Positions 35,016 through 43,843 of a stretch of 64,000 nucleotides of DNA are shown piece by piece (position 1 is the stretch's first letter; each line of letters opens with the position of its first letter). Source of the stretch: an uncultured Winogradskyella sp. (GTDB lineage Bacteria > Bacteroidota > Bacteroidia > Flavobacteriales > Flavobacteriaceae). Position numbers and translations under genes: made by a program. The notes under the pieces are model-generated. The model did no database searches. It saw only the letters and a list, made by a program, of their open reading frames with translations, and was not told where the DNA came from. The stretch spans positions 62,001 to 126,000 of the forward strand of contig NZ_CANMIW010000003.1 in the NCBI RefSeq assembly GCF_947498005.1, read 5' to 3'.

Positions 35016-35765
35016 GTGAAAATCTTTAAAGTCTTATTCGTTTTATGCAGTTTACTTTTCAGTACTGTGGTTTTTGGTCAGATAAAAGACAAAAAAAATA
35101 AAACGATTCATATACCAGCAGTAGAATCTAAAAAAGATAAGGATTCAACATTGATTAAAGTTAACGTAGCTCCGAAACTTAAGAAGGAAGAGGAGGAAAA
35201 AAAGAACGACGGGAAAACAAAAGACGAGCAGGAAAAATTTGTTATAAGAGAGTCTGAAAAACCTTTTTCAATGATTGAAAATGATGGGTTAAAAAGTCCA
35301 AGTGAGATTTATGAAAAACGTTGGAACAAGGAAGCTGTAAAAGGCGGTATCATAAGAGAAATGTCAGATCAGTTTTTAGGAGAACACAATGTTGATACTA
35401 AATTTGTAAATATTGTTTGTAGAGATCACCAATATCCAGATGGAGATCGGGTTCAGATTTTAATTAATGGTGCAGTTATTAAGAACAATTTACTATTAAC
35501 AAGCAGTTATAGACGGGTTGAAGTAGATTTATTAGATGGTAAAAACACAGTGGATATTGTCGCTTTAAATCAAGGTGATTCTGGTCCTAACACTGCAGAA
35601 TTTGTGGTATATGATGATAAGGGTAATGTAATTTCTTCAAAAGAATGGAACCTCTTAACTGGCGTAAAAGCGACAATCATTTTTAATAATGAAAAAATGA
35701 TTATTACCAATAAACAAGCAGAAGAAAAAGAGGAAGAGGAGAAGGACACAGCTTCTAATAATTAG
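35016..35765 (+). CDS. Secreted protein of unknown function with charged linker
   Basis: The 249-residue protein starts with a GTG at 35,016 and has a good signal peptide (MKIFKVLFVLCSLLFSTVVF, cleavage near GQ). A Lys/Glu-rich low-complexity linker covers about residues 45-75. A beta-rich domain from about 120 to 235 has FVNIVCRDHQYPDGDRVQIL, RRVEVDLLDGKNTVDIVALN and NTAEFVVYDD, resembling a secreted Bacteroidota beta-sandwich domain. The C-terminus is again acidic (KQAEEKEEEEKDT). I do not recognise a named function. It overlaps the convergent pseudouridine synthase gene by 11 bp. Confidence 0.75.
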   Translation: MKIFKVLFVLCSLLFSTVVFGQIKDKKNKTIHIPAVESKKDKDSTLIKVNVAPKLKKEEEEKKNDGKTKDEQEKFVIRESEKPFSMIENDGLKSPSEIYEKRWNKEAVKGGIIREMSDQFLGEHNVDTKFVNIVCRDHQYPDGDRVQILINGAVIKNNLLLTSSYRRVEVDLLDGKNTVDIVALNQGDSGPNTAEFVVYDDKGNVISSKEWNLLTGVKATIIFNNEKMIITNKQAEEKEEEEKDTASNN

Positions 35766-36324
35766 CCTTTATTTCTAAAATTTCTGAAGGTTGCATTTTT
35801 CCTAATTTGTACTTACCAATCTTGACTCTTACTAATCTTAATGTCGGTAAACCTACTTTAGCTGTCATTTTGCGTACTTGTCTAAATTTTCCTTCGATAA
35901 GCGTAATAGATAACCATGTTGTAATTCCATGCCGCTCGTCTCTTACAAAGCGATCAAAAATATGAGAAGCGTCATTTAAAATATGGGCTTTACAAGGTTT
36001 TGTTTTATAAGGTTTTCCATCTACTGAAATTTCAATACCATTTTTAAGTTCTTCAATAATATCTGCAGTAATAATGCCATCTACCATAACATGATACTCC
36101 TTTTCAATATTAGTGCTAGTAATGTAATTGCTAAATTTTCCATCGGTAGTTAAAAGCAATAAACCTTCAGATTTTTCGTCTAAACGACCTACAGCCATAA
36201 GGTTCTCAGGTAAGTTAAATATATCACTGAGCAGTTTTTTCGATTTTCGTTTGTTTTGATGATTAACGAACTGGCTGAGATAACCGTATGGTTTATAAAT
36301 TTTATAATGGACTTCTTTATTCAT
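35755..36324 (-). CDS. Pseudouridine synthase (RsuA/RluE family)
   Basis: The 189-residue enzyme lacks the N-terminal S4 domain and so most resembles RluE, which makes a pseudouridine in 23S rRNA. The catalytic motif is in GRLDEKSEGLLLLTTDG (Asp of RLD). Other family signatures are YKIYKPYGYLSQF, EKEYHVMVDG and GKFRQVRKMTAKVGLPTLRLVRVKIG. It acts on rRNA in the cytoplasm. The exact uridine is inferred from the best-known relative. It begins 3 nt after the DUF1853 gene, so the two are probably co-transcribed. Confidence 0.9.
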   Translation of the reverse strand: MNKEVHYKIYKPYGYLSQFVNHQNKRKSKKLLSDIFNLPENLMAVGRLDEKSEGLLLLTTDGKFSNYITSTNIEKEYHVMVDGIITADIIEELKNGIEISVDGKPYKTKPCKAHILNDASHIFDRFVRDERHGITTWLSITLIEGKFRQVRKMTAKVGLPTLRLVRVKIGKYKLGKMQPSEILEIKANY

Positions 36325-36327
36325 TGT

Positions 36328-37137
36328 TTACCAAAACGTTATAAAGCATTTTTCAATTGTTGATTCATTATGTTTAAGCCAAATCATTGGTGATTTATTT
36401 ATCTCAATAAACTTTTTTATGTCTGCAACAGCTTCAACATAAGTTATCCATTCAACCTCATTATGAGGAATAATAAGCCAATCTAACTTACTTGGAATAT
36501 AAAATTCAAATTCATTAAAAGTAGATATGTCTTTAAATGAGCAATAAAAGCCCATAATACAATCTTTATTTAATAACTCTAAATTTAACTCTCGATTATT
36601 AAACGGTAAAAATAACTGCGCTTTAAAGCATAACTGCTGTTCAAATTCTTCAATTTCTATATTAATCTTTTTTAGCTGAAATTTGGTTTCATTTTTATAA
36701 AGTAAAGGAAACTGCTTTGATTTTAATTTTTCTAATTTGTATACTAATGAATCATTTCTATTCGGGCCAATCCAGTAGGAGAGAGGATTATTATATGTTT
36801 TTGAATGATCGTATAAATAGAATTTATAGACAATCTCTAGATGAATTGATTTATTTTCTCTAATAAATAAAGCGTCAATTTCTCCAATAGTTTGTTTTCC
36901 TTTTTGAATTTGAAGGTTTTCTGCAAGCCAGTTAACATTGGGTAATTGCTTCAATTGATAAAACACAAATTCTTCAACCAGTTTACCTAAACGTTGATTT
37001 GTAAAATTGATATTTTTAGCAAGATTATCTTCAACAGTATTTAATTCTATAGATTTAAATAACTCAAAACCGTTATCGAAAAAGAGTGAAGGTGTGCGAT
37101 TATAACCTTTATATTGAAGAAAAGTTTTTTTACCCAT
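36328..37137 (-). CDS. DUF1853 family protein
   Basis: The 269-residue protein starts MGKKTFLQYKGYNRTPSLFF and has the DUF1853 core GEIDALFIRENKSIHLEIVYKFYLYD. This reads as a PD-(D/E)XK nuclease-like arrangement (Asp, then Glu and Lys). The relation is an inference and should be tested by profile search. It also has YWIGPNRNDSLVYKLEKL and WLIIPHNEVEW. I place the start at the ATG at 37,137; the longer reading from 37,185 lies in the terminator of the gene upstream. Function unknown. It precedes the pseudouridine synthase gene by 3 nt. Confidence 0.8.
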   Translation of the reverse strand: MGKKTFLQYKGYNRTPSLFFDNGFELFKSIELNTVEDNLAKNINFTNQRLGKLVEEFVFYQLKQLPNVNWLAENLQIQKGKQTIGEIDALFIRENKSIHLEIVYKFYLYDHSKTYNNPLSYWIGPNRNDSLVYKLEKLKSKQFPLLYKNETKFQLKKINIEIEEFEQQLCFKAQLFLPFNNRELNLELLNKDCIMGFYCSFKDISTFNEFEFYIPSKLDWLIIPHNEVEWITYVEAVADIKKFIEINKSPMIWLKHNESTIEKCFITFW

Positions 37138-37165
37138 TGAGCAATAAAAGTAGGAATTAATATTA

Positions 37166-37204
37166 AAACAAAAACGCAAAATCATTAATTGATTATGCGT
37201 TTTT
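37166..37204 (-). terminator. Terminator of the secreted metallophosphatase gene
   Basis: On the minus strand ACGCATAATCA and TGATTTTGCGT form a stem with one mismatch, followed by TTTTTGTTTT. It lies a few bases after the stop codon of the large reverse-strand gene at 37,213. Confidence 0.8.
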
Positions 37205-37212
37205 CTAATTCC

Positions 37213-40200
37213 TTATCTTATTACTAATTTTTGTATTCGTTTTGAACCAGAATCTGAATTTAACTCTAAAATGTAAATACCTGTAGTTAAATTATTAACA
37301 CCAATACTCTGTTCAGATGATCTTGAATTTAAATTACCATTTAAAATTAACCTTCCATGTAAGTCATATAGATTATAACTAGTATCGGAATCTAATTGCC
37401 CTAAAATATCAATTGTATTGTTAGATGTATTAGTTATTATTTTTAATTCATTTATTAAAGATTGATTAATGCCAAGTGCCTGTGATTCAGTTCTTAAATA
37501 AAAACGTCCTGGTCCCGAAATATCAGTTTCCGCAATGAAGACATAATCACTAGTATTTAATAACGTAAATGTATTATTAGCTGTGTCTTCTAAATAAATA
37601 TCAATACTATCTGGTAAATCAGTTTGTAGAATACTAATTGTAACCTCTTGTCCTTGAGAAGCACTTACACCTAAAGAAATAGAAATATCATTCATTGCTG
37701 TTTCACTTAGTGCTTGAATACCAAATGGTATTCCAGAATTATTTTCAACTAAATAAGAATAGATAGAAAAGTTTGGAGGTGTACTGCTGTATAAAGCAGC
37801 ATCATAACCTGGATCTAAACTAGACGTAGCATTACTATTAAAGTAAAAATCTGTACTATAGCTTAAATCAGCTGCACTAGAGTTAAGTCTAATATATCCA
37901 TAATGAGCATTTGTTCCTCTACCTGCAATAAAATCATCAGTTGAACCACTTGTACGCATTTCAGGAGTAAATGAAATGGTTCCTCCTCCTGATTTACTTT
38001 TCACAAAAAAGGCTTGTCCTGGCGCAATTAATTGACCAGTAGTTAAATTATTTAAAACTGTCCATCCGTTATGCGCGCTACCGTCATAACCATATATAGC
38101 TTGGTAAGAACCAACATCTAATTGAGTTTTATTTAGATTGAAAAATGTATCAAAATCTATATATGAAGGATAAGGGTTTCCAATTAAATTCCAATCGCTA
38201 GCACCACCAGAATTAATAATAACATCGACGTTTCCTGTTTGTACAATACCTTCAAATGTATACGTATCTCCATTAGTTGACCCTGTTCTGTAGCCAATTG
38301 CTGGATCTAAAGTGCTACTATCATCAGATGGTGAATAATTAATATAAGCATCTGTAGTTGTACTAAAAGGACCAAATAAAAAGGCTAAATTACCTCCTAT
38401 ATTTCCTGATAGAATATTTGAATTAGCAGCTCTAAAATCTCCAAAAGATTGGCCTGTTACAGGTGCGCTTATAAGATCATTGGCATTAGTACTAGTACCT
38501 GTTCCGGCCGCATTATTCACATGACGCTTATATTGAACATTACCAGTAGAAGTACCTTCAACAATTAAATTTGAATACTTTGTTGAAATAGATTCTAAGA
38601 TTAAATCTCCATTGTTTATTAAGTCTCCTTTAACCGTTAAACTAGCACCTTCTTCTATAATAATACTTGCACCACTTAAAATTTCTAAGTCGTTAATTAC
38701 AACATTTTCATCTACCGAAATAGTATACGTACCATCCGCTATAATTGTGTTTGTTGTTTCTGAATTAGAATCTGGTCCATCTGTATTAATCCATGACCCA
38801 TTACAGTATAAGATTGAATTAGCAGGAAGACTTACACCGCAACTGTTACCAGGTGATAAATATTGAATTAGTGTTGCCTTTGGTGTTGTAGCACTATCAT
38901 TGTTATTATTTGCAACACCACCTCTAGCTCTTAAATGTATGCTTACTAAGCTATTGGAGCCATCACTATAGACTTGAACACGTAACGCATCTGCTTCAAT
39001 TGGATCAAAATTTGGTCCTCCCCATTCATAAATACCATCATCAATCCAACCACCTTGACCTTGATCTAGAATGGTCCATACTCCATCTTTTCTGTGACTA
39101 ATTATCCACATAGAATCTGATTGATCTTGATTAGCATAAGAGCCTCCAAATGTAATATAATTCATATATTTTACATTAGGCCAGTTAACTTGCCATTTAA
39201 AACCATCATCAACTCCGGGAAGTCCAAGGTTTTCATTATAATTAACACCATATTCGTTATATGCTGTTACAGTTCTATAATCATCAATTACAGGATCGTA
39301 TAGTATATCAGTTGGTACTCCACGTCCATTACTTATTGATCCATATACCGTAGCTTCTGATAGTAAGGCTAGGTTAGAATTATCATCGGGTACATTGTCA
39401 GGTATGCCATTTAAACTGCACTTGCTTGGAGCTTCAAAACCTCTTTCTTTATTGTAAGTACAAGCTTCATCTGTAAAATAGGCATTTATATCTACATCAA
39501 TTCCATCCGCTGTTAATCCTATAAGCGTTACCGTCTGAGGACTTGAACCTATAGCAAATGTTTGACCATTTACTACCAAAGAGCCAGTACTTGGAGCAAC
39601 ATTATAATTAACTATTAAATCTTGAGAATATGTATCATTATTACTATCACATGTTGGCATTCCGCTAGGTGAAACGTCAAGAATAGGGCAGTTAGAATTA
39701 TAATATACTATTAATTTTGGATGATCATTTACTGATCCATTTCTTGATTCAGCTACACGTTTTCCTGACCCGGAAATAACAAATGTTACCGAATTTCCCA
39801 TTTGCCAGCCTGGTTGAGTTATGATCTCAGTTATAATGGATTGTAAATATGGAGAACGCTGTTTATAACTTTTTTCACTAATATTATCCCAAGTCTCTAC
39901 ATTATTCCAAGTCTCAGAATTGCTAGTTAGTGATCTTGAAGAAATATTATTTGTGGCTGTAGTAAAGCCGCTACTATCATCGGTTAATTCTCCATGAAAT
40001 GTTAAATTGGTAACGTCAGTGCTAATCTCATCAGTTTGAAATTGAATATAAGCACGATGAATTGTTGCACCTTTAGGCACATTAAAATCTTTATATCGCA
40101 ATCCTATAATTTGATCTGAACCACCGTCACTTACCAATTCTAAATCTGTACTAATAATATCTACAGCTCCTGTAGAAATAAATTCTTCTGCATCATCAGC

Positions 40201-41583
40201 TTTATTTACAATACTGTAAGTTTCATTAGTTGTAGTTGCCTGATCCACTCCAATACAGTTACAGTTACCATCTTCTTCATCATAAATAGTGGTAGGATCA
40301 TTATCATCACAAACAACACCTCGAGGCGGACAACTAATATCTGGAGAATTAGATATGGTTACTACATCTCCTGTTGGAGGGTTAAAAACATTTAAATTTG
40401 CCGGTAATGTAAATGGATCCGTATTAGACACTGAGCCGACTGTACTTGGATTATCAACTTCAATCGTTCTTAATTCAATTTTAAATTCGTCAACGAATAT
40501 GAGTTTAAATTGATTGAAACTACCAGAATTTCTAGTCCATGTTTTATCATCATCATTATCACGTATCGGTGCTCCCCAACATCCTTCTCCAGTATAAACG
40601 GTACCGTTTACTTGTTCCACTACAAAACCTTCATCATTGCCAGAATCTGCAGACGGAACTACTGGCCATGTGGTCTTTGCCATATGAGAATCACAATCTA
40701 CTACTAAACGTACACCTTCATCATAAAATAATTGTGCCCAAGCATCGTATAAATAATTGTTTTCTGCCTTATTATCGGTATGAGGTCGCATCGGTTTATG
40801 ATATTGCGCCATTTTCCATTTTAAACTAGTAGAGGCTGTACTTAAGTCATTCTCTAGCCAAGTTTTTTGATTTCCTAAAACAGAAATTTCTGAATTAAGT
40901 GTATACGCTTTAATAAGATCGTTACCAAAAGTTACTGAATAATAAGAATCTGCATTTGGTGTATCAAATAATTTATAAATTGTTTCAGAATCAGATTCGT
41001 GATTTCCTCTAGCTGGTACAATCGGAAACATACGTCCATCACTTGCAATAGTTAATTGCCAATCATCAAACCAGTTTTGCCATTGACCAGAACTGTTAGA
41101 GTCTGTCATATCACCACCAAAGAATACAGCATGAGGCTTTAATTTACTAACAAGTGTATTGGCATCTTGTCTTGGTGTTCTATTGTTTCTTGAATCACCA
41201 CCCGCAATAAATGACAATCGACTTAAATCATTTGGAGCTGTTCTAAACCAAAAGCGTTGACTTGTACCGTCACTATCATTAATAACAAAATAATAATTAG
41301 TGTTTGCAGTTAAACCGGTTAAACGTACAAAACGATTATCCATACCTTTAAAAGATACAGTTCTATCTACAGCTTTAGAATTTGCATACAGTAAATGGTT
41401 TGTTCCATGATCTACTGTATCATAGTGTACTATCGGTGAAGTACCTGAAATTTGATTCCACCCAATAGTAATAGTCGTAGAAGGATCATCCATAATCATT
41501 ATACGATATTTATCATTGTTTGCAAAACCTAAGGAAATACTCAGCAAGAGTATTAAGCAAGTTAAAAGTAAATTATTTTTCAT
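37213..41583 (-). CDS. Secreted multidomain metallophosphatase with T9SS type A sorting domain
   Basis: The 1456-residue precursor has a signal peptide (about 1-21) and a purple-acid-phosphatase-type N-terminal beta domain (about 27-115). A calcineurin-like phosphoesterase domain has Asp130 in AGGDSR, Asp158 in GGDMTD, Asn194-His195 in RGNHES and a distal His in DCDSHMAK. A short Cys-rich segment (VCDDNDPTTIYDEEDGNCNC) follows, then a disaggregatase-like carbohydrate-binding region (LRYKDFNVPKGATIHRAYIQF) and a discoidin-like domain. The rest is Ig-like/right-handed beta structure and a T9SS type A signal (NLTTGIYILELNSDSG, end KLVIR). It is a surface or secreted phosphatase. Its ATG overlaps the stop codon of the upstream membrane protein gene (ATGA). 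Confidence 0.9.
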   Translation of the reverse strand: MKNNLLLTCLILLLSISLGFANNDKYRIMIMDDPSTTITIGWNQISGTSPIVHYDTVDHGTNHLLYANSKAVDRTVSFKGMDNRFVRLTGLTANTNYYFVINDSDGTSQRFWFRTAPNDLSRLSFIAGGDSRNNRTPRQDANTLVSKLKPHAVFFGGDMTDSNSSGQWQNWFDDWQLTIASDGRMFPIVPARGNHESDSETIYKLFDTPNADSYYSVTFGNDLIKAYTLNSEISVLGNQKTWLENDLSTASTSLKWKMAQYHKPMRPHTDNKAENNYLYDAWAQLFYDEGVRLVVDCDSHMAKTTWPVVPSADSGNDEGFVVEQVNGTVYTGEGCWGAPIRDNDDDKTWTRNSGSFNQFKLIFVDEFKIELRTIEVDNPSTVGSVSNTDPFTLPANLNVFNPPTGDVVTISNSPDISCPPRGVVCDDNDPTTIYDEEDGNCNCIGVDQATTTNETYSIVNKADDAEEFISTGAVDIISTDLELVSDGGSDQIIGLRYKDFNVPKGATIHRAYIQFQTDEISTDVTNLTFHGELTDDSSGFTTATNNISSRSLTSNSETWNNVETWDNISEKSYKQRSPYLQSIITEIITQPGWQMGNSVTFVISGSGKRVAESRNGSVNDHPKLIVYYNSNCPILDVSPSGMPTCDSNNDTYSQDLIVNYNVAPSTGSLVVNGQTFAIGSSPQTVTLIGLTADGIDVDINAYFTDEACTYNKERGFEAPSKCSLNGIPDNVPDDNSNLALLSEATVYGSISNGRGVPTDILYDPVIDDYRTVTAYNEYGVNYNENLGLPGVDDGFKWQVNWPNVKYMNYITFGGSYANQDQSDSMWIISHRKDGVWTILDQGQGGWIDDGIYEWGGPNFDPIEADALRVQVYSDGSNSLVSIHLRARGGVANNNNDSATTPKATLIQYLSPGNSCGVSLPANSILYCNGSWINTDGPDSNSETTNTIIADGTYTISVDENVVINDLEILSGASIIIEEGASLTVKGDLINNGDLILESISTKYSNLIVEGTSTGNVQYKRHVNNAAGTGTSTNANDLISAPVTGQSFGDFRAANSNILSGNIGGNLAFLFGPFSTTTDAYINYSPSDDSSTLDPAIGYRTGSTNGDTYTFEGIVQTGNVDVIINSGGASDWNLIGNPYPSYIDFDTFFNLNKTQLDVGSYQAIYGYDGSAHNGWTVLNNLTTGQLIAPGQAFFVKSKSGGGTISFTPEMRTSGSTDDFIAGRGTNAHYGYIRLNSSAADLSYSTDFYFNSNATSSLDPGYDAALYSSTPPNFSIYSYLVENNSGIPFGIQALSETAMNDISISLGVSASQGQEVTISILQTDLPDSIDIYLEDTANNTFTLLNTSDYVFIAETDISGPGRFYLRTESQALGINQSLINELKIITNTSNNTIDILGQLDSDTSYNLYDLHGRLILNGNLNSRSSEQSIGVNNLTTGIYILELNSDSGSKRIQKLVIR

Positions 41584-42449
41584 GCTATGCGAATTTTAGG
41601 GGTTGTGATAGTCCTTTTATTTTCTAACAAAAGAACTATTAAGGGAAGTATTCCATGTGCCAATCTATATATTGTTAAATAGCTTGAACCATGTAATGTT
41701 TGTGAAACAAAATTTATATTAAAACCAGAAGCTAATCTGGCGAATGCTGTAGCAAAACCCCAAATAATCATATACCAAAGTGCATACTTTGATACTTTTG
41801 GAACAAATGCTAACACTGCACATAAAACGTCTAAAAACCCTACTACAAATAAAAATTGTGAGGCTTGTGTTTCATTAGTGCCAAGAATCATAATAGTCAT
41901 ATCAATGAAATGGCCAGGACGATAAGGAAAGCCCATTGCTAGCATGCCATGAGGAATGAATGTTAGCGCTATCGCTATTTTTAGACCTCGAATTAAGTTT
42001 TTATTATTAGGATTCACGTTAATGTTTTTCCATAATAAAAATGGAGCTGTTAATTGAATACTCATTTCAAACAGTTGAAGAATATCATAATTTTTATCCT
42101 TAACCATGCAAATACCCAGAATAAATAATAATATTAATCCCAAGCCCATTACAAAAAGCTTTATTTTAATCCATTTTATTTGATTCCAAAACAAACTGAA
42201 TATAGCTGCGAGAAAGAAAACAATACTGTTGAATCTTGTAAACCCGTCAATCCAACTGTTTACTATTGAACTCGTCGCATAATCAAACCACTTGTAATTA
42301 AAAACACCTTCTACAATAGGCGTTAGTAAACTTTCATCCCATAAAAATGCGCGATAAGGACCACCAAAAAAATACAATTGATATGCTCTACCTAAAAAAA
42401 CGGTAAATGCACAAATCTTTATAAGCGATATTAATTTTATCTTATTCAT
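41580..42449 (-). CDS. Polytopic membrane protein coupled to the metallophosphatase
   Basis: The 289-residue protein has about seven or eight hydrophobic helices (for example FNSIVFFLAAIFSLFW, LFVMGLGLILLFILGICMV, ALWYMIIWGFATAFARLAS) and no signal peptide. I do not recognise the family, although the arrangement HGMLAMGF ... FLDVLCAVLAFVPK has some likeness to DoxX-type membrane proteins. The stop codon overlaps the start codon of the secreted phosphatase gene by 4 nt (ATGA), which indicates translational coupling and a shared process. It is not a known T9SS component. Confidence 0.75.
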   Translation of the reverse strand: MNKIKLISLIKICAFTVFLGRAYQLYFFGGPYRAFLWDESLLTPIVEGVFNYKWFDYATSSIVNSWIDGFTRFNSIVFFLAAIFSLFWNQIKWIKIKLFVMGLGLILLFILGICMVKDKNYDILQLFEMSIQLTAPFLLWKNINVNPNNKNLIRGLKIAIALTFIPHGMLAMGFPYRPGHFIDMTIMILGTNETQASQFLFVVGFLDVLCAVLAFVPKVSKYALWYMIIWGFATAFARLASGFNINFVSQTLHGSSYLTIYRLAHGILPLIVLLLENKRTITTPKIRIA

Positions 42450-42969
42450 TTAGAGCGCTTAAAATTAACTATTCTGATAGTAATAGAATTTAATAATCGA
42501 TTAATAGACTAAATATCCTTTAAACTGAATAGGTATACGACTTTAAGCATTATTTTTAGGTGTAATTTTAGGGTAATATTGTAATTTTCGTACAATATAT
42601 TTGAGACACAAAAAATTACTAAGTCACATTTAGATATACGAATTTTAATAATATTTGTTGAAATGCTTATATATACGATAAAAGTGATACTGTGGTTTTG
42701 TAGTGTTTACACAAATGAGGTCTTGGAATTAATGTAAATTCTCATTAATGAGAATAAATCAGTTAGGAGAACTATAGTTTTAAAAAAAAAATGACACACA
42801 ATTTAAAATGCTTCATTATAGGTAGATATGAAATATTAATTAATGTAATTATTTCAATATATTTTTTAACGTTCATTAAATATTAGTAACTCTAAAAATG
42901 TAAAAAAACTGTGAAATAAATGTCAAACTAGTTTATTTCTCGAAGAATTATTGGTTCTTTACTGTAATT
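42450..42969. other. 520-bp AT-rich divergent intergenic region
   Basis: This gap separates the reverse membrane-protein/phosphatase operon from the forward winged-helix regulator. I see no gene in it. It contains an 18-bp perfect palindrome (42,738-42,755) and a hairpin GAAATAAA / TTTATTTC (42,913-42,939) about 30 nt before the regulator's ATG. No exact Bacteroidota promoter was found. Confidence 0.5.
42738..42755. promoter_or_regulatory. 18-bp perfect palindrome ATTCTCATTAATGAGAAT
   Basis: The sequence is its own reverse complement over 18 bp. It lies in the middle of the 520-bp divergent region, 215 nt before the regulator's ATG. A dimeric DNA-binding protein is the natural candidate to recognise it. 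Confidence 0.4.
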
Positions 42970-43839
42970 ATGAAATTAATAAAACGTTTTTTCTTTTATA
43001 AAATAATCGTAGTAATAGGAATCTTAAGTCTTATATGTTGCTCATCGGATCAAAACACAGAATTAAATGAAATTACCAAAATTGCCATTCGAGATATTGG
43101 TAACAAAGTTTTATTAGAAAACAAAGATTCTACATCCTTAGTTTTACCTGTAATTCCCTTAAATTCTCATAAATATCAGTTATCGTTTAATGATCCATTG
43201 TCTATTGAACCAAGCACCTTAACCAAAATTATTGAAGAAAGTTTACAAAAAGCAGATTTATCAAATCAATATAGAGTAGAGGTAAAAGACTGCAAAACTG
43301 AAATAGTATCATATAGTTTTCAAGTTAATGATGAAAAGGAAAGGACAATTATTCCTTGTTTAGGTCGCAATTTACCTAAAGCTTGTTATATTATTCAACT
43401 CCAATTTATCGATGTTGAAAACACTACTAAATTCAGTTATAGTAATAGTGGAATAATTTTGATATTAGGCTTAGTCCTTGTTTGTATTCTGTATTTTGGT
43501 GTTAAAAAATATATTAGTAATGACAAGCATAATAATGAGACAAGTGAAAAATTAGGAATTTTCTACTTTTATCCTGAACAAAATAAATTAGTTAAAGAGC
43601 GCGAGGAAATAGCATTATCTAAAAAAGAATGCGAATTACTTGCACTATTAGTGGCCAACCCGAATCAAATCATTAAAAGAGATGAGCTTACTAAGCGTGT
43701 TTGGGAGGATAACGGTGTATTTGTTGGCAGAAGCCTTGATACATACATCTCCAAACTACGAAAAAAATTAAAAGCGGATAGCACTATAAGGATAACTAAT
43801 ATCCATGGTGTAGGTTATAAATTAGAAACAGATATATAA
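42970..43839 (+). CDS. Membrane-tethered winged-helix (OmpR/PhoB-type) regulator, ToxR-like
   Basis: The 289-residue protein has an N-terminal hydrophobic segment ending in LICCSSD (signal peptide, anchor or lipobox-like), an extracytoplasmic domain of about 130 residues with three Cys, and a transmembrane helix at 161-178. The C-terminal OmpR/PhoB winged helix (about 195-289) carries EIALSKKECELLALL, RDELTKRVWEDNG, GRSLDTYISKLRKKL and ITNIHGVGYKLE. No receiver domain is present, so it is a one-component sensor-regulator with the DNA-binding domain behind the membrane helix, in inverse order to ToxR. It is tail-to-tail with the SprF gene (4 nt apart). Control of that operon or of the divergent phosphatase genes is plausible but unproven. 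Confidence 0.88.
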   Translation: MKLIKRFFFYKIIVVIGILSLICCSSDQNTELNEITKIAIRDIGNKVLLENKDSTSLVLPVIPLNSHKYQLSFNDPLSIEPSTLTKIIEESLQKADLSNQYRVEVKDCKTEIVSYSFQVNDEKERTIIPCLGRNLPKACYIIQLQFIDVENTTKFSYSNSGIILILGLVLVCILYFGVKKYISNDKHNNETSEKLGIFYFYPEQNKLVKEREEIALSKKECELLALLVANPNQIIKRDELTKRVWEDNGVFVGRSLDTYISKLRKKLKADSTIRITNIHGVGYKLETDI

Positions 43840-43843
43840 TACA

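Noticed and set aside
37138..37185. Upstream extension of the DUF1853 gene
   Set aside because: It overlaps the terminator of the metallophosphatase gene and has no family resemblance.
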